Origin: Nitratidesulfovibrio sp.
Lineage (GTDB): Bacteria; Desulfobacterota; Desulfovibrionia; Desulfovibrionales; Desulfovibrionaceae
Assembly (NCBI RefSeq): GCF_040373385.1
Contig: NZ_JBDXXH010000003.1
Coordinates: forward strand, 186,001 to 250,000
Length of the DNA stretch: 64,000 bases
Reading direction: 5' to 3'
Part shown: positions 7,435-16,572 of the stretch, one piece after another
Layout of the letters: each line of letters starts with the position of its first letter
Position numbering within the stretch: position 1 is the first letter of the stretch
Made by a program: the position numbers and the translations under genes
Notes under the pieces: model-generated
Seen by the model: only the letters and a program-made list of their open reading frames with translations
Told to the model about the DNA's origin: nothing
The model's database searches: none

Positions 7435-9504
7435 TCATGCGTCGCTGGCGCGTTGTTCTTCCCCCTGTGCATCACCCCGCCGCACCGCTTCCGGCAGACG
7501 GCGCGGCAAGGAGACGGTGAAGGTGCTGCCCTCGCCGGGTTCCGAGGCCACGGCAATGTGCCCGCCATGCTGCCGTACCACCTGGCTGGCCACGAACAGG
7601 CCGATGCCCGTCCCGGCGCTGCCTTTGGACGAGAAGAACAGGGTAAACAGCTTTTCGCGGGTCTCGCGGTCCATGCCGGTGCCGTTGTCGATGATGGTGA
7701 AGGTCACCTCTTCCGGCGTGCCGCGCACCCGTAAGGTGACGACGTGGTCCTGCTTGCGGTTGTCCGCCGCGCAGGCTTCCACCCCGTTTTCCAGCAGGTT
7801 CACCAGTGCGGCTGACAGCGCCCCGGCGTCCGCCTCGAAGGTGCCGAGGTCCGCGATACCACCGCTTCCCGCTGATCCGGCCTGAGCCGTACCCGTGTTC
7901 TTGCCGACCTCCGCCCCCGTTTCCGCGTTCCCCGTGCTGTCTGCTTCCACCCCTGCTGCCGTAAAGTCCCGCACAAAGCGCACCCCGCGTTCCGTGGCCT
8001 TGGCTTCCACCAGGGTGGCGGTTTCCTCGGCAAAGGTGCGGGTGACCACCACTTCCCAGTTCAGCTCGCGGTTCTTGGCGTAGTACAAAAGGTCCAGCAC
8101 CATTTTGCGCAGCCGGTCCACCAGGTGGCGGATGTCCTGGTGGCTGTCCTGCACCCGCGCCGCGTCGCCGCGCGCGATGCCGCTGCCAAGGCGGTACACC
8201 CCGCCGTCCAGCGCGGTGAGCAGCCCCTTGATGCCATGCGCCGTGGAACCCAGCAGCAGCCCCAGTTGCGAAAGCCGGTCCTGCAAACGGCGCAGTTCGG
8301 TAATGTCCGTGGACATTTCCATCACTTCGGTGATGGCGCCCTCCGCGTCGCGCAGGGGGGCTGTCCACACCAGCACGTTCACCTGCCGCCCGTCGCGTGC
8401 GGTGACCACGGTTTCCGCCTGATGGGGACGCCCGTCGTCAAAGGTGCGCCCGGCGGGGCAGCCGGAACAGGGGGCCAGGCGGTGGGCAAAGGCGTCGTGG
8501 CAGCGGCGGCCCGTGGGGTCGCCGAAATCCTCGCGGTATCTGCGGTTGGCTTCCACCACGCCGAAGTCGCGGTCCATCACCGCCACGTAGCAGGGCGATT
8601 CGTCGAACAACTGGCGGAACCGTTCGCGGGTCAGGCGCAGGTCTTCACGCAGGCGGCGCACCTCGGAGATGTCCACCGAAAGCTCCAGCACCAGTTCCAC
8701 CTCGCCGTCGTTGCCGTAGATGGGCGCGGTGTTCACGATGACCGGGATTTCCTGCCCGTTCCTGCCCAGCAGCACCTCGTTCGAGCGAAAGCCCTCGCCC
8801 GTTTCCAGCACGCGCATCACCGGGCACAGCCGGTCGCCGGGGCCGCGCCCGGCGTAGGCCTCCCAACTGCGGCTGCCGATGCGGTGGCCCAGGCGTTCCT
8901 TGTACAACTGGTTGGTGGAGACGATTTCGAGGTCGGCATTGTGCACGGCCACGAAGCAGGGCAGTTCGTTGAACAGCCCGCCGTCGTCCAGCGCGCTGCA
9001 CAAGGAACGGATGCCGCTGGCGATGCCGTCCATGACCTGCAACGCGGCCAACTGGCGTTCCGCCTCCACCAGCCGGGCCGACTGGTCGCGCACCATCTGT
9101 TCCAGGTTTTCGGTGTACCCGCGCAGGCGGCGGCGCATGGACATGCGTTCCTCGGCGCGGCGCAGGGCCACTTCCAGCATGTCGTCGTTGACGGGCTTGG
9201 TGAGAAAGTCGGTGGCGTCGCGCTTCAGGCTCTGGATGGCGAGATCCATGTCGCCGTGGCCCGTGAGCATGATGACCTCCACCTCCGGGTCGGCGGCCTT
9301 CAGGCGTTCCAGCAGGTCCAGCCCGGACAGGCCGGGCATCTTGATGTCGGTGAGCACGATGTCGGGCCTGTGCTCGGCAAACCGGGCAAGGGCCTCTTCG
9401 CCGCTGGCAGCGGTGGTCACGTCGTAGCCCGCGTCGGCAAGGGATATGCCGAGCACGGTGCGGATACCTTCCTCGTCGTCCACCAGCAGGATCGATGCGC
9501 CCAT
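7435..9504 (-). CDS. Hybrid sensor protein: receiver, two PAS domains, histidine kinase
   Basis: 689 aa, soluble. Receiver at 1-120 with D53 (LTDIKMPGLSG) and K in FLTKPV; a coiled segment; a PAS domain near 175-275 and another near 300-400, each ending in VDISE or TDITE; then an unusual phospho-acceptor helix (STAHGIKGLLTAL) and an ATPase domain with NLLENGVEA, IDNGTGMD and GSAGTGIGLFV. The second PAS contains CHDAF...CSGCP cysteines that could bind metal or sense redox. It resembles the kinase at 5396 and both may feed the same circuit. Own promoter expected in 9505-9670. In D. vulgaris I recall a similar protein next to the tmc cluster. Confidence 0.87.
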   Translation of the reverse strand: MGASILLVDDEEGIRTVLGISLADAGYDVTTAASGEEALARFAEHRPDIVLTDIKMPGLSGLDLLERLKAADPEVEVIMLTGHGDMDLAIQSLKRDATDFLTKPVNDDMLEVALRRAEERMSMRRRLRGYTENLEQMVRDQSARLVEAERQLAALQVMDGIASGIRSLCSALDDGGLFNELPCFVAVHNADLEIVSTNQLYKERLGHRIGSRSWEAYAGRGPGDRLCPVMRVLETGEGFRSNEVLLGRNGQEIPVIVNTAPIYGNDGEVELVLELSVDISEVRRLREDLRLTRERFRQLFDESPCYVAVMDRDFGVVEANRRYREDFGDPTGRRCHDAFAHRLAPCSGCPAGRTFDDGRPHQAETVVTARDGRQVNVLVWTAPLRDAEGAITEVMEMSTDITELRRLQDRLSQLGLLLGSTAHGIKGLLTALDGGVYRLGSGIARGDAARVQDSHQDIRHLVDRLRKMVLDLLYYAKNRELNWEVVVTRTFAEETATLVEAKATERGVRFVRDFTAAGVEADSTGNAETGAEVGKNTGTAQAGSAGSGGIADLGTFEADAGALSAALVNLLENGVEACAADNRKQDHVVTLRVRGTPEEVTFTIIDNGTGMDRETREKLFTLFFSSKGSAGTGIGLFVASQVVRQHGGHIAVASEPGEGSTFTVSLPRRLPEAVRRGDAQGEEQRASDA

Positions 9505-9871
9505 GCGCGGCTCCTCGGAATCCGGTTCACGGTCGGGGGCACGGTCCCTGTGTCATGTGTGCGTGCCCGGACGCGGCCATCGGGAAATGGAGGGGGAAGG
9601 CCCCGGACGTTGTCGCGCCGTGGGCGGGGTTGGGGCGGACGCCGCCCGTCCTGCATTGTTCCATGCTGTGCAAAAAAGAACAAGGGCGGGCCGCCGGGGA
9701 GGGCATTGCCCGCCCCGGCGGTACGTGGCGTGTGGCATGTGGCGCGACATGTCGGCAACAGGCGGTGTGCGTGGTCCGGCGGACGGCATGCGCTGCCGAC
9801 GCAGACCGCGATGCCTGCCGCCAGCGACCTGCCGCCGCCCGATCCCCGCCGTGCGAGGGGCTACTGCCGCG
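9505..9871. other. Intergenic, no gene seen
   Basis: 367 nt between the kinase at 7435-9504 and the two-receiver gene. Apart from the terminator-like hairpin at 9671-9715 I see no credible coding frame or repeat. The kinase promoter must lie in its left part, but I cannot pick convincing -35/-10 boxes. Confidence 0.5.
9671..9715 (-). terminator. Probable rho-independent terminator of the tmc-downstream genes
   Basis: Read on the minus strand, an 8-bp GC stem (arms 9708-9715 and 9684-9691) is followed by a T-rich run (complement of 9671-9680). It lies about 160 nt beyond the two-receiver gene. The 16-nt loop is long. Confidence 0.5.
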
Positions 9872-10816
9872 CTACTGATGCGTTACTGGCACTTCCCCCG
9901 CCAGTTCCCCGCGCTTTTCCAGCGTTTCGCGGATGATTTCCAGCAGGCGGTTGGGGTCGAAGGGTTTCTTCAGCGACGCCACGGCGTTGCGGATGGCCAG
10001 ATGGATGCCCGACAGCCCGCTGATGACGATGACCGGGGTGTCGCGGAAGGCGTCTTCCTTGGTCATCTTGCGGTAGAAGCGCGGCCCCCACTCGTTGGGC
10101 ATTTCCAGGTCCAGCGTCACAAGGTCGGGCCGCTCGCGTTGCAGCACTTCCAGCGCCTCGCTGCCGTCCGAAGCGGAGCAGGTGGCGTACCCGTTGTCGG
10201 AAAGGATATCCACCATGTACTTCACGATGTAGGGGTCGTCGTCCACGACCAGTATCTTGTACGGCATGCGTTCATTCTCCTTGGCGTCGTGCGTGGCGGC
10301 GCGCGGTGACGCCGTTGCCTGCCCTGTCTTTCGGGATATTCCGTCCGGGGTCGACCCGGTTCCATCCTGTTCCGCCCGTTTTGCCCGTTCCGGTGGCCCT
10401 GCCGATCCGTTTCCCGTTCCGTCCAGCGCCCGGTGGGCCAGTTCCAGCAGCCTGTCGGGCCGGGGGGGCTTTTCCACATAGGCGAACGGCTCGTTCACCT
10501 CCGTGTTCCCGTCTCCGTCCGCAGCATGGCACATGGACAGTCCGTGGGCAAAGGTGGCCCCGCCCACGCCGGACAACATGATCACCGGGACGGAACGCAG
10601 GGCGGGGTCGGCCTGCATGGCGCGGTACATGGGCAGGCCCCCGCCGCCCGGCATCATCACGTCCAGCACCACCAGGTCAGGCCGCCGTCGCCGCGCCGTC
10701 TCCAGGCCTTCGGCGCCGTTGCGGGCGGCCACGGCCTCGTGCCCGTCGGTTTCGAACAGGGCCTTCAGGAAGAACCGGAACGACAGGTCGTCGTCCACCA
10801 CCAGCACCAGCGCCAT
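9872..10816 (-). CDS. Tandem receiver-domain protein (REC-REC), with internal start
   Basis: 314 aa. Receiver 1 (1-126) has DDD at 8-10 and D52 (LDVMMPG); its end is degenerate. A linker of about 55 residues, rich in Gly/Thr/Arg, leads to receiver 2 (184-314) with D236 in TLDLEMPNEWGPRFY and KKPFDP. A strong AAGGAG lies 9 nt before an in-frame ATG at 10267, exactly at the start of receiver 2, so a separate 131-aa product (9872-10267) is likely. From memory D. vulgaris has two separate receiver genes here, so this may be a fusion of once separate genes. Receiver 2 closely resembles Rrf1 (59661-60047). There is no output domain. Confidence 0.85.
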   Translation of the reverse strand: MALVLVVDDDLSFRFFLKALFETDGHEAVAARNGAEGLETARRRRPDLVVLDVMMPGGGGLPMYRAMQADPALRSVPVIMLSGVGGATFAHGLSMCHAADGDGNTEVNEPFAYVEKPPRPDRLLELAHRALDGTGNGSAGPPERAKRAEQDGTGSTPDGISRKTGQATASPRAATHDAKENERMPYKILVVDDDPYIVKYMVDILSDNGYATCSASDGSEALEVLQRERPDLVTLDLEMPNEWGPRFYRKMTKEDAFRDTPVIVISGLSGIHLAIRNAVASLKKPFDPNRLLEIIRETLEKRGELAGEVPVTHQ

Positions 10817-10853
10817 GGGCCTACCCGCTCGGTTGTTTTTTAGAGGGGCTGTC

Positions 10854-11771
10854 CTAGGCGACGCGTTCTTCGTGGGTCACGCTGGCCACCGGACAGGCGG
10901 AGCGCAGCACGACCTGCTCCACGGTGGAGCCGATTTCCGCGTCCTCGGCGGGAACGTCCCTGGCGTGGTGGGCCATGACGATAAGGTCCGCCTTGCGGTC
11001 ACGGGCGTACTTCAGGATTTCCACATACGGCGTGCCTTCCCAGATTTCCACCTGGTAGTTGTCGTAGTCGGTCATCTTGCTCACGTACTTGTCCTGCATC
11101 TGCTTGCGCGCCCGTTCCAGCAGCCGTTCGATCTCGGCCTGGCTGGGGTACAGCCCCGAGCCGCCAAGGTCGCAGGCGTGGAACAGGTACAGCTTGGCAC
11201 CCACCTCGCGCGCAGTCTTGTAGGCAAACTGGAAGGCTGCGTCGGCGGGCTTGGAGAAGTCGGTGCTGAACACGATGTTGGAGAACATGTGCCAGCAGGT
11301 GTTGCAGGGCCGGTTGACGATCAGCACCGGACAGCGCGCGGACTTGGACACCTTCTGCATGGTGTTGCCGATGATGGAGCGCACCCGTGATGCGGCGGCG
11401 TCTTCATCGCGCCCGTGCGCGCCCATGACGATCAGGTCCACCCCTTCCTGCCGGGCAAAGCGCAGGATTTCGGTGTGCGGCACGCCCACGGCCAGTTGCA
11501 GCGCGGCGTTGGGCGGGCCGAATTCCTTGAACTGGGCCTCGTAGACGTGCTTCAGTTCCTCGGTGACCCATTCGCGGTAGTCCGCGTCGGCCACTTCTTC
11601 CTCGCCCGACTTGAGGTCGCGCACATAATTTCCGAAACCGCGCGTGGGCACCCCCAGCACGTGGAAGACATACAGGCGCGCTTCGTTGCGCCTGGCCAGT
11701 TCGAAGGCCACCTTGGCCGCGTTGTCACATGCCGGCGAGGCCGACGTCGCAAAGAGGATCTTACCGAACAT
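10854..11771 (-). CDS. Tandem universal stress protein (two UspA domains)
   Basis: 305 aa. Domain 1 (1-145) has MGAHGRDEDAAASR...IIGNT; domain 2 (about 155-300) has MAHHARD...IGSTVEQV. Both keep traces of the G-2X-G-9X-G(S/T) nucleotide-binding loop, though domain 2 lacks the first Gly. A Cys pair (NTCW and nearby NRPC) marks the inter-domain linker. It is the last gene of the tmc-linked run, starting 5 nt after its upstream neighbour with GGAGG inside that gene's end, so translation is coupled. It is probably a nucleotide-binding stress modulator tied to Tmc function (inference). Confidence 0.88.
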   Translation of the reverse strand: MFGKILFATSASPACDNAAKVAFELARRNEARLYVFHVLGVPTRGFGNYVRDLKSGEEEVADADYREWVTEELKHVYEAQFKEFGPPNAALQLAVGVPHTEILRFARQEGVDLIVMGAHGRDEDAAASRVRSIIGNTMQKVSKSARCPVLIVNRPCNTCWHMFSNIVFSTDFSKPADAAFQFAYKTAREVGAKLYLFHACDLGGSGLYPSQAEIERLLERARKQMQDKYVSKMTDYDNYQVEIWEGTPYVEILKYARDRKADLIVMAHHARDVPAEDAEIGSTVEQVVLRSACPVASVTHEERVA

Positions 11772-11776
11772 GGCGT

Positions 11777-12343
11777 TTACCTCCGTAGGCTACAGTGTCG
11801 GGCGCCACCCTGGAAGCCGAGCTCCCATGCGAGGCCCTCGATGACTTCGAACAGACTGAAGGTGGTCTCGCAGTCGAGCACCCGCGTCCTGTCCCCGAAT
11901 ACCACGTGTCGCAGGCCGCCCAGCGAGAGCGGCAGATCCAGAAGGGCATCGAGCGGGATGAACCTGATTTCGTGTTCCGTTTCGCCGTCGCGGCCGCAGG
12001 GGCTGTTGGCTCCCGGCGCCAGCGCCCGCAGCGAAAGGTAGATTTCCGCGCGCGGGCCGCCGGGGTAGCCGATAAGGTCCACCGTCTTGCGCAGTGCAAG
12101 GCCGGTCAGCCCGTCGGCACGGCAGCCTTCAGCGGGGCAGCGGTCGGCCTCGGCCACGGCGGCGGGCAGGAACGGGCCAAGGCGTTGCAGCTCGGCATGC
12201 CGGGTCAGCAGGGCGAAGAACGAGCGCAGCGTGCAGCCCGCGTCCAGCACCGCCGCCAGTCGCAGACAGGGCAGCGGGTCGGCGTGGGTGCTTCCGTCGG
12301 GCGCGCGGAGCGTTCCGTCGGGGGCAAGGTGCACGGTGTCCAT
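11777..12343 (-). CDS. Conserved protein of the tmc operon, function unknown
   Basis: 188 aa, soluble, no recognisable domain. It contains four Cys in a CPAEGC...CTLR...CGRDGE scatter and a C-terminal half with EIRFIPLDALLDLPLSLGG and TTFSLFEVIEGLAWELGF. I start at ATG 12343 (GGAGAAG upstream); longer starts overlap tmcA. It lies between tmcA and the stress protein on the same strand, and I recall a hypothetical at the same place in D. vulgaris. A role in Tmc assembly or regulation is possible but unsupported. Confidence 0.75.
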   Translation of the reverse strand: MDTVHLAPDGTLRAPDGSTHADPLPCLRLAAVLDAGCTLRSFFALLTRHAELQRLGPFLPAAVAEADRCPAEGCRADGLTGLALRKTVDLIGYPGGPRAEIYLSLRALAPGANSPCGRDGETEHEIRFIPLDALLDLPLSLGGLRHVVFGDRTRVLDCETTFSLFEVIEGLAWELGFQGGARHCSLRR

Positions 12344-12428
12344 GTCTTCTCCGGGGTGTTCTCCGTCCGGTGTGACGCGGGATGCCGCAGGGGGCCGGTT
12401 ACCGTTGTTGCCGTTTCGCCAGGGCGCC

Positions 12429-12875
12429 TCAGGCTTTCGTGTGGCAGCCGCCGCAGGCCGTGGGGCCCTTGCCCTGCTCCCTGTGGCAGCCCATGCACTG
12501 GCGGTGATAGGCGCGCTCCAGCGGCGTGCCCTTGCCGGTCTTGCCGCCATGCGCGGAGTGACAGTCGGCGCAGGGGGTACCTTCGGACGTGGGGGCCGTG
12601 GCGTCGCGCCGTCCGTCCTCGGTGGTGCCGTGGTGGCAGGTGCCGCATTCGTCGATCTTGGCCTTTTCGTTGTGCGTGTCGTGCACGAACCGGGCGGCCG
12701 GGCGCGATTGCGGGGCCAGGGCCTCGGGCGCCAGATGCTTCATGTCTTCCTGGGCCGGGGCCATGGCCACGGGCGGCGACAGCAGGAACAGCAGCGCGGT
12801 GGCCAGGATCGCCGTCACGATCGCCAACTGGGTTGCCAGACGGGTCGCCTGCGGCAGGGAACGTGGTGCCTTCAT
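12429..12875 (-). CDS. tmcA: TmcA, tetraheme cytochrome c3 of the Tmc complex
   Basis: 148 aa. An N-terminal hydrophobic segment (about 14-38) exports or anchors the protein; the rest is periplasmic with four heme sites: CGTCH, CADCH, CMGCH and CGGCH, plus extra His (VHDTH, CHH, YHRQ) as sixth ligands. This matches the acidic type II cytochrome c3 that takes electrons from hydrogenase/TpI-c3 and passes them to the membrane part of Tmc. It is the fourth gene in transcription order (tmcD-C-B-A), 20 nt after tmcB, with AAGGAG before the start. Confidence 0.9.
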   Translation of the reverse strand: MKAPRSLPQATRLATQLAIVTAILATALLFLLSPPVAMAPAQEDMKHLAPEALAPQSRPAARFVHDTHNEKAKIDECGTCHHGTTEDGRRDATAPTSEGTPCADCHSAHGGKTGKGTPLERAYHRQCMGCHREQGKGPTACGGCHTKA

Positions 12876-12895
12876 GCGGGTGCTCCTTGCCGTGC

Positions 12896-14233
12896 CTACG
12901 CGGCGCCGGGCTTTTCCATGCAGTCGTAGATCAGGTCGCCCAGGAACTTGGTGTGCATGCCGAGCTTGTAGTGCTGGATGATGTCTTCAAGCCCGCCGTG
13001 GCAGTTGTGGCAGGGGGCCACCACCGTGTGCACGCCCGTGGCGGCAAGCTGGTCGGCCTTGGCCTTGTTGCCCGCCAGGCGCACGCCCTTGAAGGGCGGT
13101 CCGCAGTTGATCACCCCGCCGCCCGCGCAGCAGCACAGGTTGTGTTCTCGCGTGGGGGACATTTCCACCACGTTGGAGCACAGGGCGTGGGTAACCTCGC
13201 GCAGCTTGTCCATCAGGCCGCGCCCCCGGATGATGTTGCACGGGTCGTGGATGGTCACCGGCTCGTCGAACTTCTTGGCCAGCTTGATCTTGCCCTCGGT
13301 CAGCAGCTCCCAGAAGAATTCCACCGAATGCACGATGGGCACCGGGTGGTTCTTCCAGCCCAGCCAGCGGTTGCCCACGTCGTACACCGAGCGGAAGGCG
13401 TGCCCGCATTCACCCATGACGATGCGTTTCACCTTCAGCTTCTGGGCCATCTCGAAGTGGCAGCGCTTGAGCCGCCCCATCATTTCGTAGTCGCCGGTGA
13501 ACATGCACATGTCGCTGTTGTCCCAGCCGGGGGACGAGGGCATGGTCCAGTCCACCCCGGCCTGGTCGAAGATCACCGCGGCCTGGTAAATGAGCTGGGT
13601 GCGGAACTTGGGCTCCGGCGCGATGACCGAGTACAGGAAGTCTGCCCCTTCCTTGTCGAAGGGGATGCGCAGCGCGGGAATTTCGCTGCGCGCCTCGTCT
13701 TCCTGCCACACCAGGCTGTCGATCCATTCGTCTTCCTTGACCCACATCTGGTTCATGGTGCCCGAATGGCTGTGCGCGGTGTCCTGGATGTACAGGGGCA
13801 CCACGCCCAGGCGATGACAGATGCGCCGCACCAGGCTCATGACGTAGCCGGTGTCGATGCCCACGGGACAGTAATGCACGCAACGGCGGCACAGGTTGCA
13901 TTCGGTGTAGGCGATCTGGGCCATGCCGTAGATGTCGTCCGGGTCCACCTTGCCGCCGGTGCGCAGCAGCTTCCACATGGTCTGTTCCATCTTGCCCACG
14001 GGCGAATAGGTGGGGTCGCCATCGTGCGAGATGCAGTAGTGGCAGGCGTCGGCGCACATGCCGCAGCGCATGCAGGTTTCATGGTAGACGGCCAGGCGCG
14101 CCCCGGCCTCGCCCTTGGTCACCGCCTTGACCACGCGTTCGATGCGTTCACGCGTCAGGGCGGCCACGCCCCGCACGAGGTTGGCGTCTTCTATGCGGCG
14201 TTCCGCTATGCCCGAGAATTCCGTTGCGCTCAT
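12896..14233 (-). CDS. tmcB: TmcB, HdrD-like iron-sulfur subunit
   Basis: 445 aa, cytoplasmic face. The N-terminal third has two [4Fe-4S] motifs: CMRCGMCADACHYC and CNLCRRCVHYCPVG. The C-terminal part holds the CCG-type motifs of heterodisulfide reductase HdrD (NLCCCAGGG and APCHNCHGG). By family it moves electrons between the membrane cytochrome b and a cytoplasmic partner, possibly a thiol/disulfide couple. It is the closest relative in the window to HmcF (60227). A GGGAGA ribosome site precedes ATG 14233. Confidence 0.92.
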   Translation of the reverse strand: MSATEFSGIAERRIEDANLVRGVAALTRERIERVVKAVTKGEAGARLAVYHETCMRCGMCADACHYCISHDGDPTYSPVGKMEQTMWKLLRTGGKVDPDDIYGMAQIAYTECNLCRRCVHYCPVGIDTGYVMSLVRRICHRLGVVPLYIQDTAHSHSGTMNQMWVKEDEWIDSLVWQEDEARSEIPALRIPFDKEGADFLYSVIAPEPKFRTQLIYQAAVIFDQAGVDWTMPSSPGWDNSDMCMFTGDYEMMGRLKRCHFEMAQKLKVKRIVMGECGHAFRSVYDVGNRWLGWKNHPVPIVHSVEFFWELLTEGKIKLAKKFDEPVTIHDPCNIIRGRGLMDKLREVTHALCSNVVEMSPTREHNLCCCAGGGVINCGPPFKGVRLAGNKAKADQLAATGVHTVVAPCHNCHGGLEDIIQHYKLGMHTKFLGDLIYDCMEKPGAA

Positions 14234-14359
14234 GTGGTTGTCTCCCGTGGGATGGCGCCGCGCGCCCTTCCGATGAATCCGTCCGGTCCCTGTGCCCCTG
14301 CCCGTCCTGCATGTCCCGTGAGTCTGCCCGCAAGGTCGGCGTATCCGGCCTGCTTCGCC

Positions 14360-15019
14360 CTACCAGTCGGGGCAGTGGCGCACCCCGCCGAACTCCGAGC
14401 CCATGTAGGCCCTGGTGAAGGGCGAGAAGATGGCGTGCGACAGCCGGGTGAAGGGCAGGGCCATCAGCGTGGCCTCGCCCGACAGCACGTGCAGGGTGGA
14501 CAGCAGCAGGTTGTCGCCGATCTGCTGCTTGGCCAGGAACGCGGTGATGCACGGCACGGCCACCAGCGCCAGTACCAGCCAGTCCATGGGCCGGGTGACG
14601 AAGCGGACAGTGGGAAGTTGCAGGCGTCTCCATGCAAAGAATCCGCACAGCAGGATGACCAGCACGGTCAGGGTGTCGGCCACGCCTTCCGGCAACGACC
14701 AGACGTTGACGCCGAATGCGTAATCCCACAGTACCGCGTGCCCCGGCGCGAAAAGCAGCAGCAGGCCGAGCGCGGTGTGGAAGGCGAAGGTGGCCACGGT
14801 GACGGCCGGGTTGGCCCGCCAGCCCAGGGTGGCGAACGGGGTTGCCCAGCGCGCCATGGAGCGCGCGGCAAAGCACACGTCCATGTAGGCCACGGCGTTC
14901 ATGTCCTTCTTGCGGGCCAGTGCCCACATGGAGGCGATGCGCCAGGCCGACCCGCCCAGAAACACGGCCCAGGCAACCCAAGCCAGGGGACCCACGGCGA
15001 AATTGTAGAGTTGCTGCAT
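14360..15019 (-). CDS. tmcC: TmcC, integral membrane cytochrome b subunit
   Basis: 219 aa, about five hydrophobic segments: near 9-28, 50-72, 83-105, 118-137 and 147-168. Its start (MQQLYNFAVGPLAWVAWAVF) and the WRIASMW stretch resemble HmcE (MYAFLTGPMLWVALLVFF, VVWYVRG) and NarI-type b cytochromes. It is expected to bind heme b through membrane His and pass electrons across the membrane between TmcA and TmcB. GGAGG precedes the start, and 126 nt separate its stop from tmcB. Confidence 0.9.
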   Translation of the reverse strand: MQQLYNFAVGPLAWVAWAVFLGGSAWRIASMWALARKKDMNAVAYMDVCFAARSMARWATPFATLGWRANPAVTVATFAFHTALGLLLLFAPGHAVLWDYAFGVNVWSLPEGVADTLTVLVILLCGFFAWRRLQLPTVRFVTRPMDWLVLALVAVPCITAFLAKQQIGDNLLLSTLHVLSGEATLMALPFTRLSHAIFSPFTRAYMGSEFGGVRHCPDW

Positions 15020-15040
15020 TGCTGTGCCTCCGCTGGCCGA

Positions 15041-16396
15041 TCAGGCCTTGAAATCGTCGGGAGTGGCCACCCACCGTTCGCACGCCCCGTCGCGGATGCC
15101 CCGCAACAGCACGCTGCCGGACGGGCAGCCGGAATCGGCGGGGCCGAACATCGGGTCCCACGCCGTGGTGAACGCATCGCGCCACGGGCGACCATCCAGC
15201 AGCACCGTTTCACGGCCCCGGTCCCGTACCCGCACCGCCACGTGCCGACCGCACGGGCTGAACACGGGCCGCCAGGCCATGTCCCACTTGCCGGGCCAGG
15301 CCACGCCGTCCACCACCACCTGCCAGGCGGTGTTGTCGTTGCTGGCCAGGGCCGCAGCGCGGGTGCCGTCGGGCGACAGGACAAGGTCGGTGACCACCGG
15401 GGCGCTGAACGGCCAGGGGGATGCGTCGCGGGCAACGGTGAAGCTGCCGTACCGGGGGGCCACTATGGCCCACAGATGCCGCCCGTCCGGGCTCCAGGCG
15501 GGCGCCCAACACTGGAAGAAGCGCGCTTCCCACAGCAGGGTGCCGTCCAGGGCCATGCCCCAGCGACCATCCTTGCGCACCGGGGCTGCCACGGCGCCGG
15601 TGGCCGGGTCGAAGCAGGGTTCCCACACGCAGGGGAAGGTGGCGGGCCACAGCGTGCCGTTGACGGCCACGGTGTATTCGGAATGGGAAAGGCGCACCTG
15701 CGCGGCCACCCGGTCGTTGCGGTTGTCGAACACGGGGGTCCACACGTTCATGAAGTTGCGGTCCCATGCCTCGCCGTCAACGGCCACACTGTAGACGCCC
15801 CTGGTAAAGGTCTCCAGGTCGGCCTGCCCCAGCGGCACGGTCTGCACCACGGCGGCGGTACGGCGACCATCGGGACTGAGGGCGAAGTTGTTGGCGTTCT
15901 CGTACAGCGTTTCCCACGGCTCGCCGTCCACGATCATGCCGTAGCGCATGTCCTGCTGCACGGCGGCGATCACCCTTCCGGCGGGCCCGTGCATGAGCGA
16001 CCACACGAAACCGTATGTTTCCGGCCACGGTTCGCCGTCCACGGCCACGGTCCATTCCCCGTCCTGCTGCACGATGGCGGCAAGCCGGCCATCGGGCAGG
16101 AAGCGCGGCGACCAGACCTTGTCGAAGCCCGCATCCCAGACACCGTCGTCCACGCGCATGGTGAAGCTGTCATCCTCCTGCCGGACCACGGCTGCCACGT
16201 GCATGCCGTCGTGCGACATGAGCGGTTCTTCCTGCCATTGGTGGTCGGGCAGCGGCGCGAAGGACGACGCGATGACCCGCCTGCCCGGTTCCCAGTCGCC
16301 GGGGCCGGGCTGCGAAAGCCCCGTTGCGGCGTGCGCGTCGGGCGGCGCTTCCGGCTGGCCGGGGGCCGTTTGCGGGGTTGCGGTGGGTGTGGACAT
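15041..16396 (-). CDS. tmcD: TmcD, Trp-rich repeat protein of the Tmc complex
   Basis: 451 aa, no signal peptide. About eight copies of a 45-50 residue unit built on a V-x-V-D-G-x-x-W core (for example WTVAVDGEPW, YGMIVDGEPW, YSVAVDGEAW, YTVAVNGTLW) alternate with SPDGR or DPATG turns, as in a beta-propeller. It has no Cys-rich cofactor motif. The order and identity match the cytoplasmic Trp-rich subunit TmcD, whose exact role is not known. It is the first gene of the operon, with AGGAGG before ATG 16396. Confidence 0.88.
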   Translation of the reverse strand: MSTPTATPQTAPGQPEAPPDAHAATGLSQPGPGDWEPGRRVIASSFAPLPDHQWQEEPLMSHDGMHVAAVVRQEDDSFTMRVDDGVWDAGFDKVWSPRFLPDGRLAAIVQQDGEWTVAVDGEPWPETYGFVWSLMHGPAGRVIAAVQQDMRYGMIVDGEPWETLYENANNFALSPDGRRTAAVVQTVPLGQADLETFTRGVYSVAVDGEAWDRNFMNVWTPVFDNRNDRVAAQVRLSHSEYTVAVNGTLWPATFPCVWEPCFDPATGAVAAPVRKDGRWGMALDGTLLWEARFFQCWAPAWSPDGRHLWAIVAPRYGSFTVARDASPWPFSAPVVTDLVLSPDGTRAAALASNDNTAWQVVVDGVAWPGKWDMAWRPVFSPCGRHVAVRVRDRGRETVLLDGRPWRDAFTTAWDPMFGPADSGCPSGSVLLRGIRDGACERWVATPDDFKA

Positions 16397-16572
16397 GCGA
16401 ACCTCCTGTTCTGCGTTCGGCGTAGTTGCGTCGAAGGCAGGAGAATGATCGTTGCACTGTATTGTGGCGTCGCAAATGCGAATGTGTTTGAGGGGTATGT
16501 AGCACAGGAAAGACTACCGGGGAAGTGGTGTTGCAAAAAATAGTAGTCTACTGCTGAGGTAGATTTGATTGT

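Noticed and set aside
11795..16543. A very long open frame (over 1500 codons) on the plus strand antisense to tmc
   Set aside because: Its composition is Gly/His/Ala/Arg-rich, typical of the antisense of GC-rich genes, and it lies over well supported tmcA-D genes.
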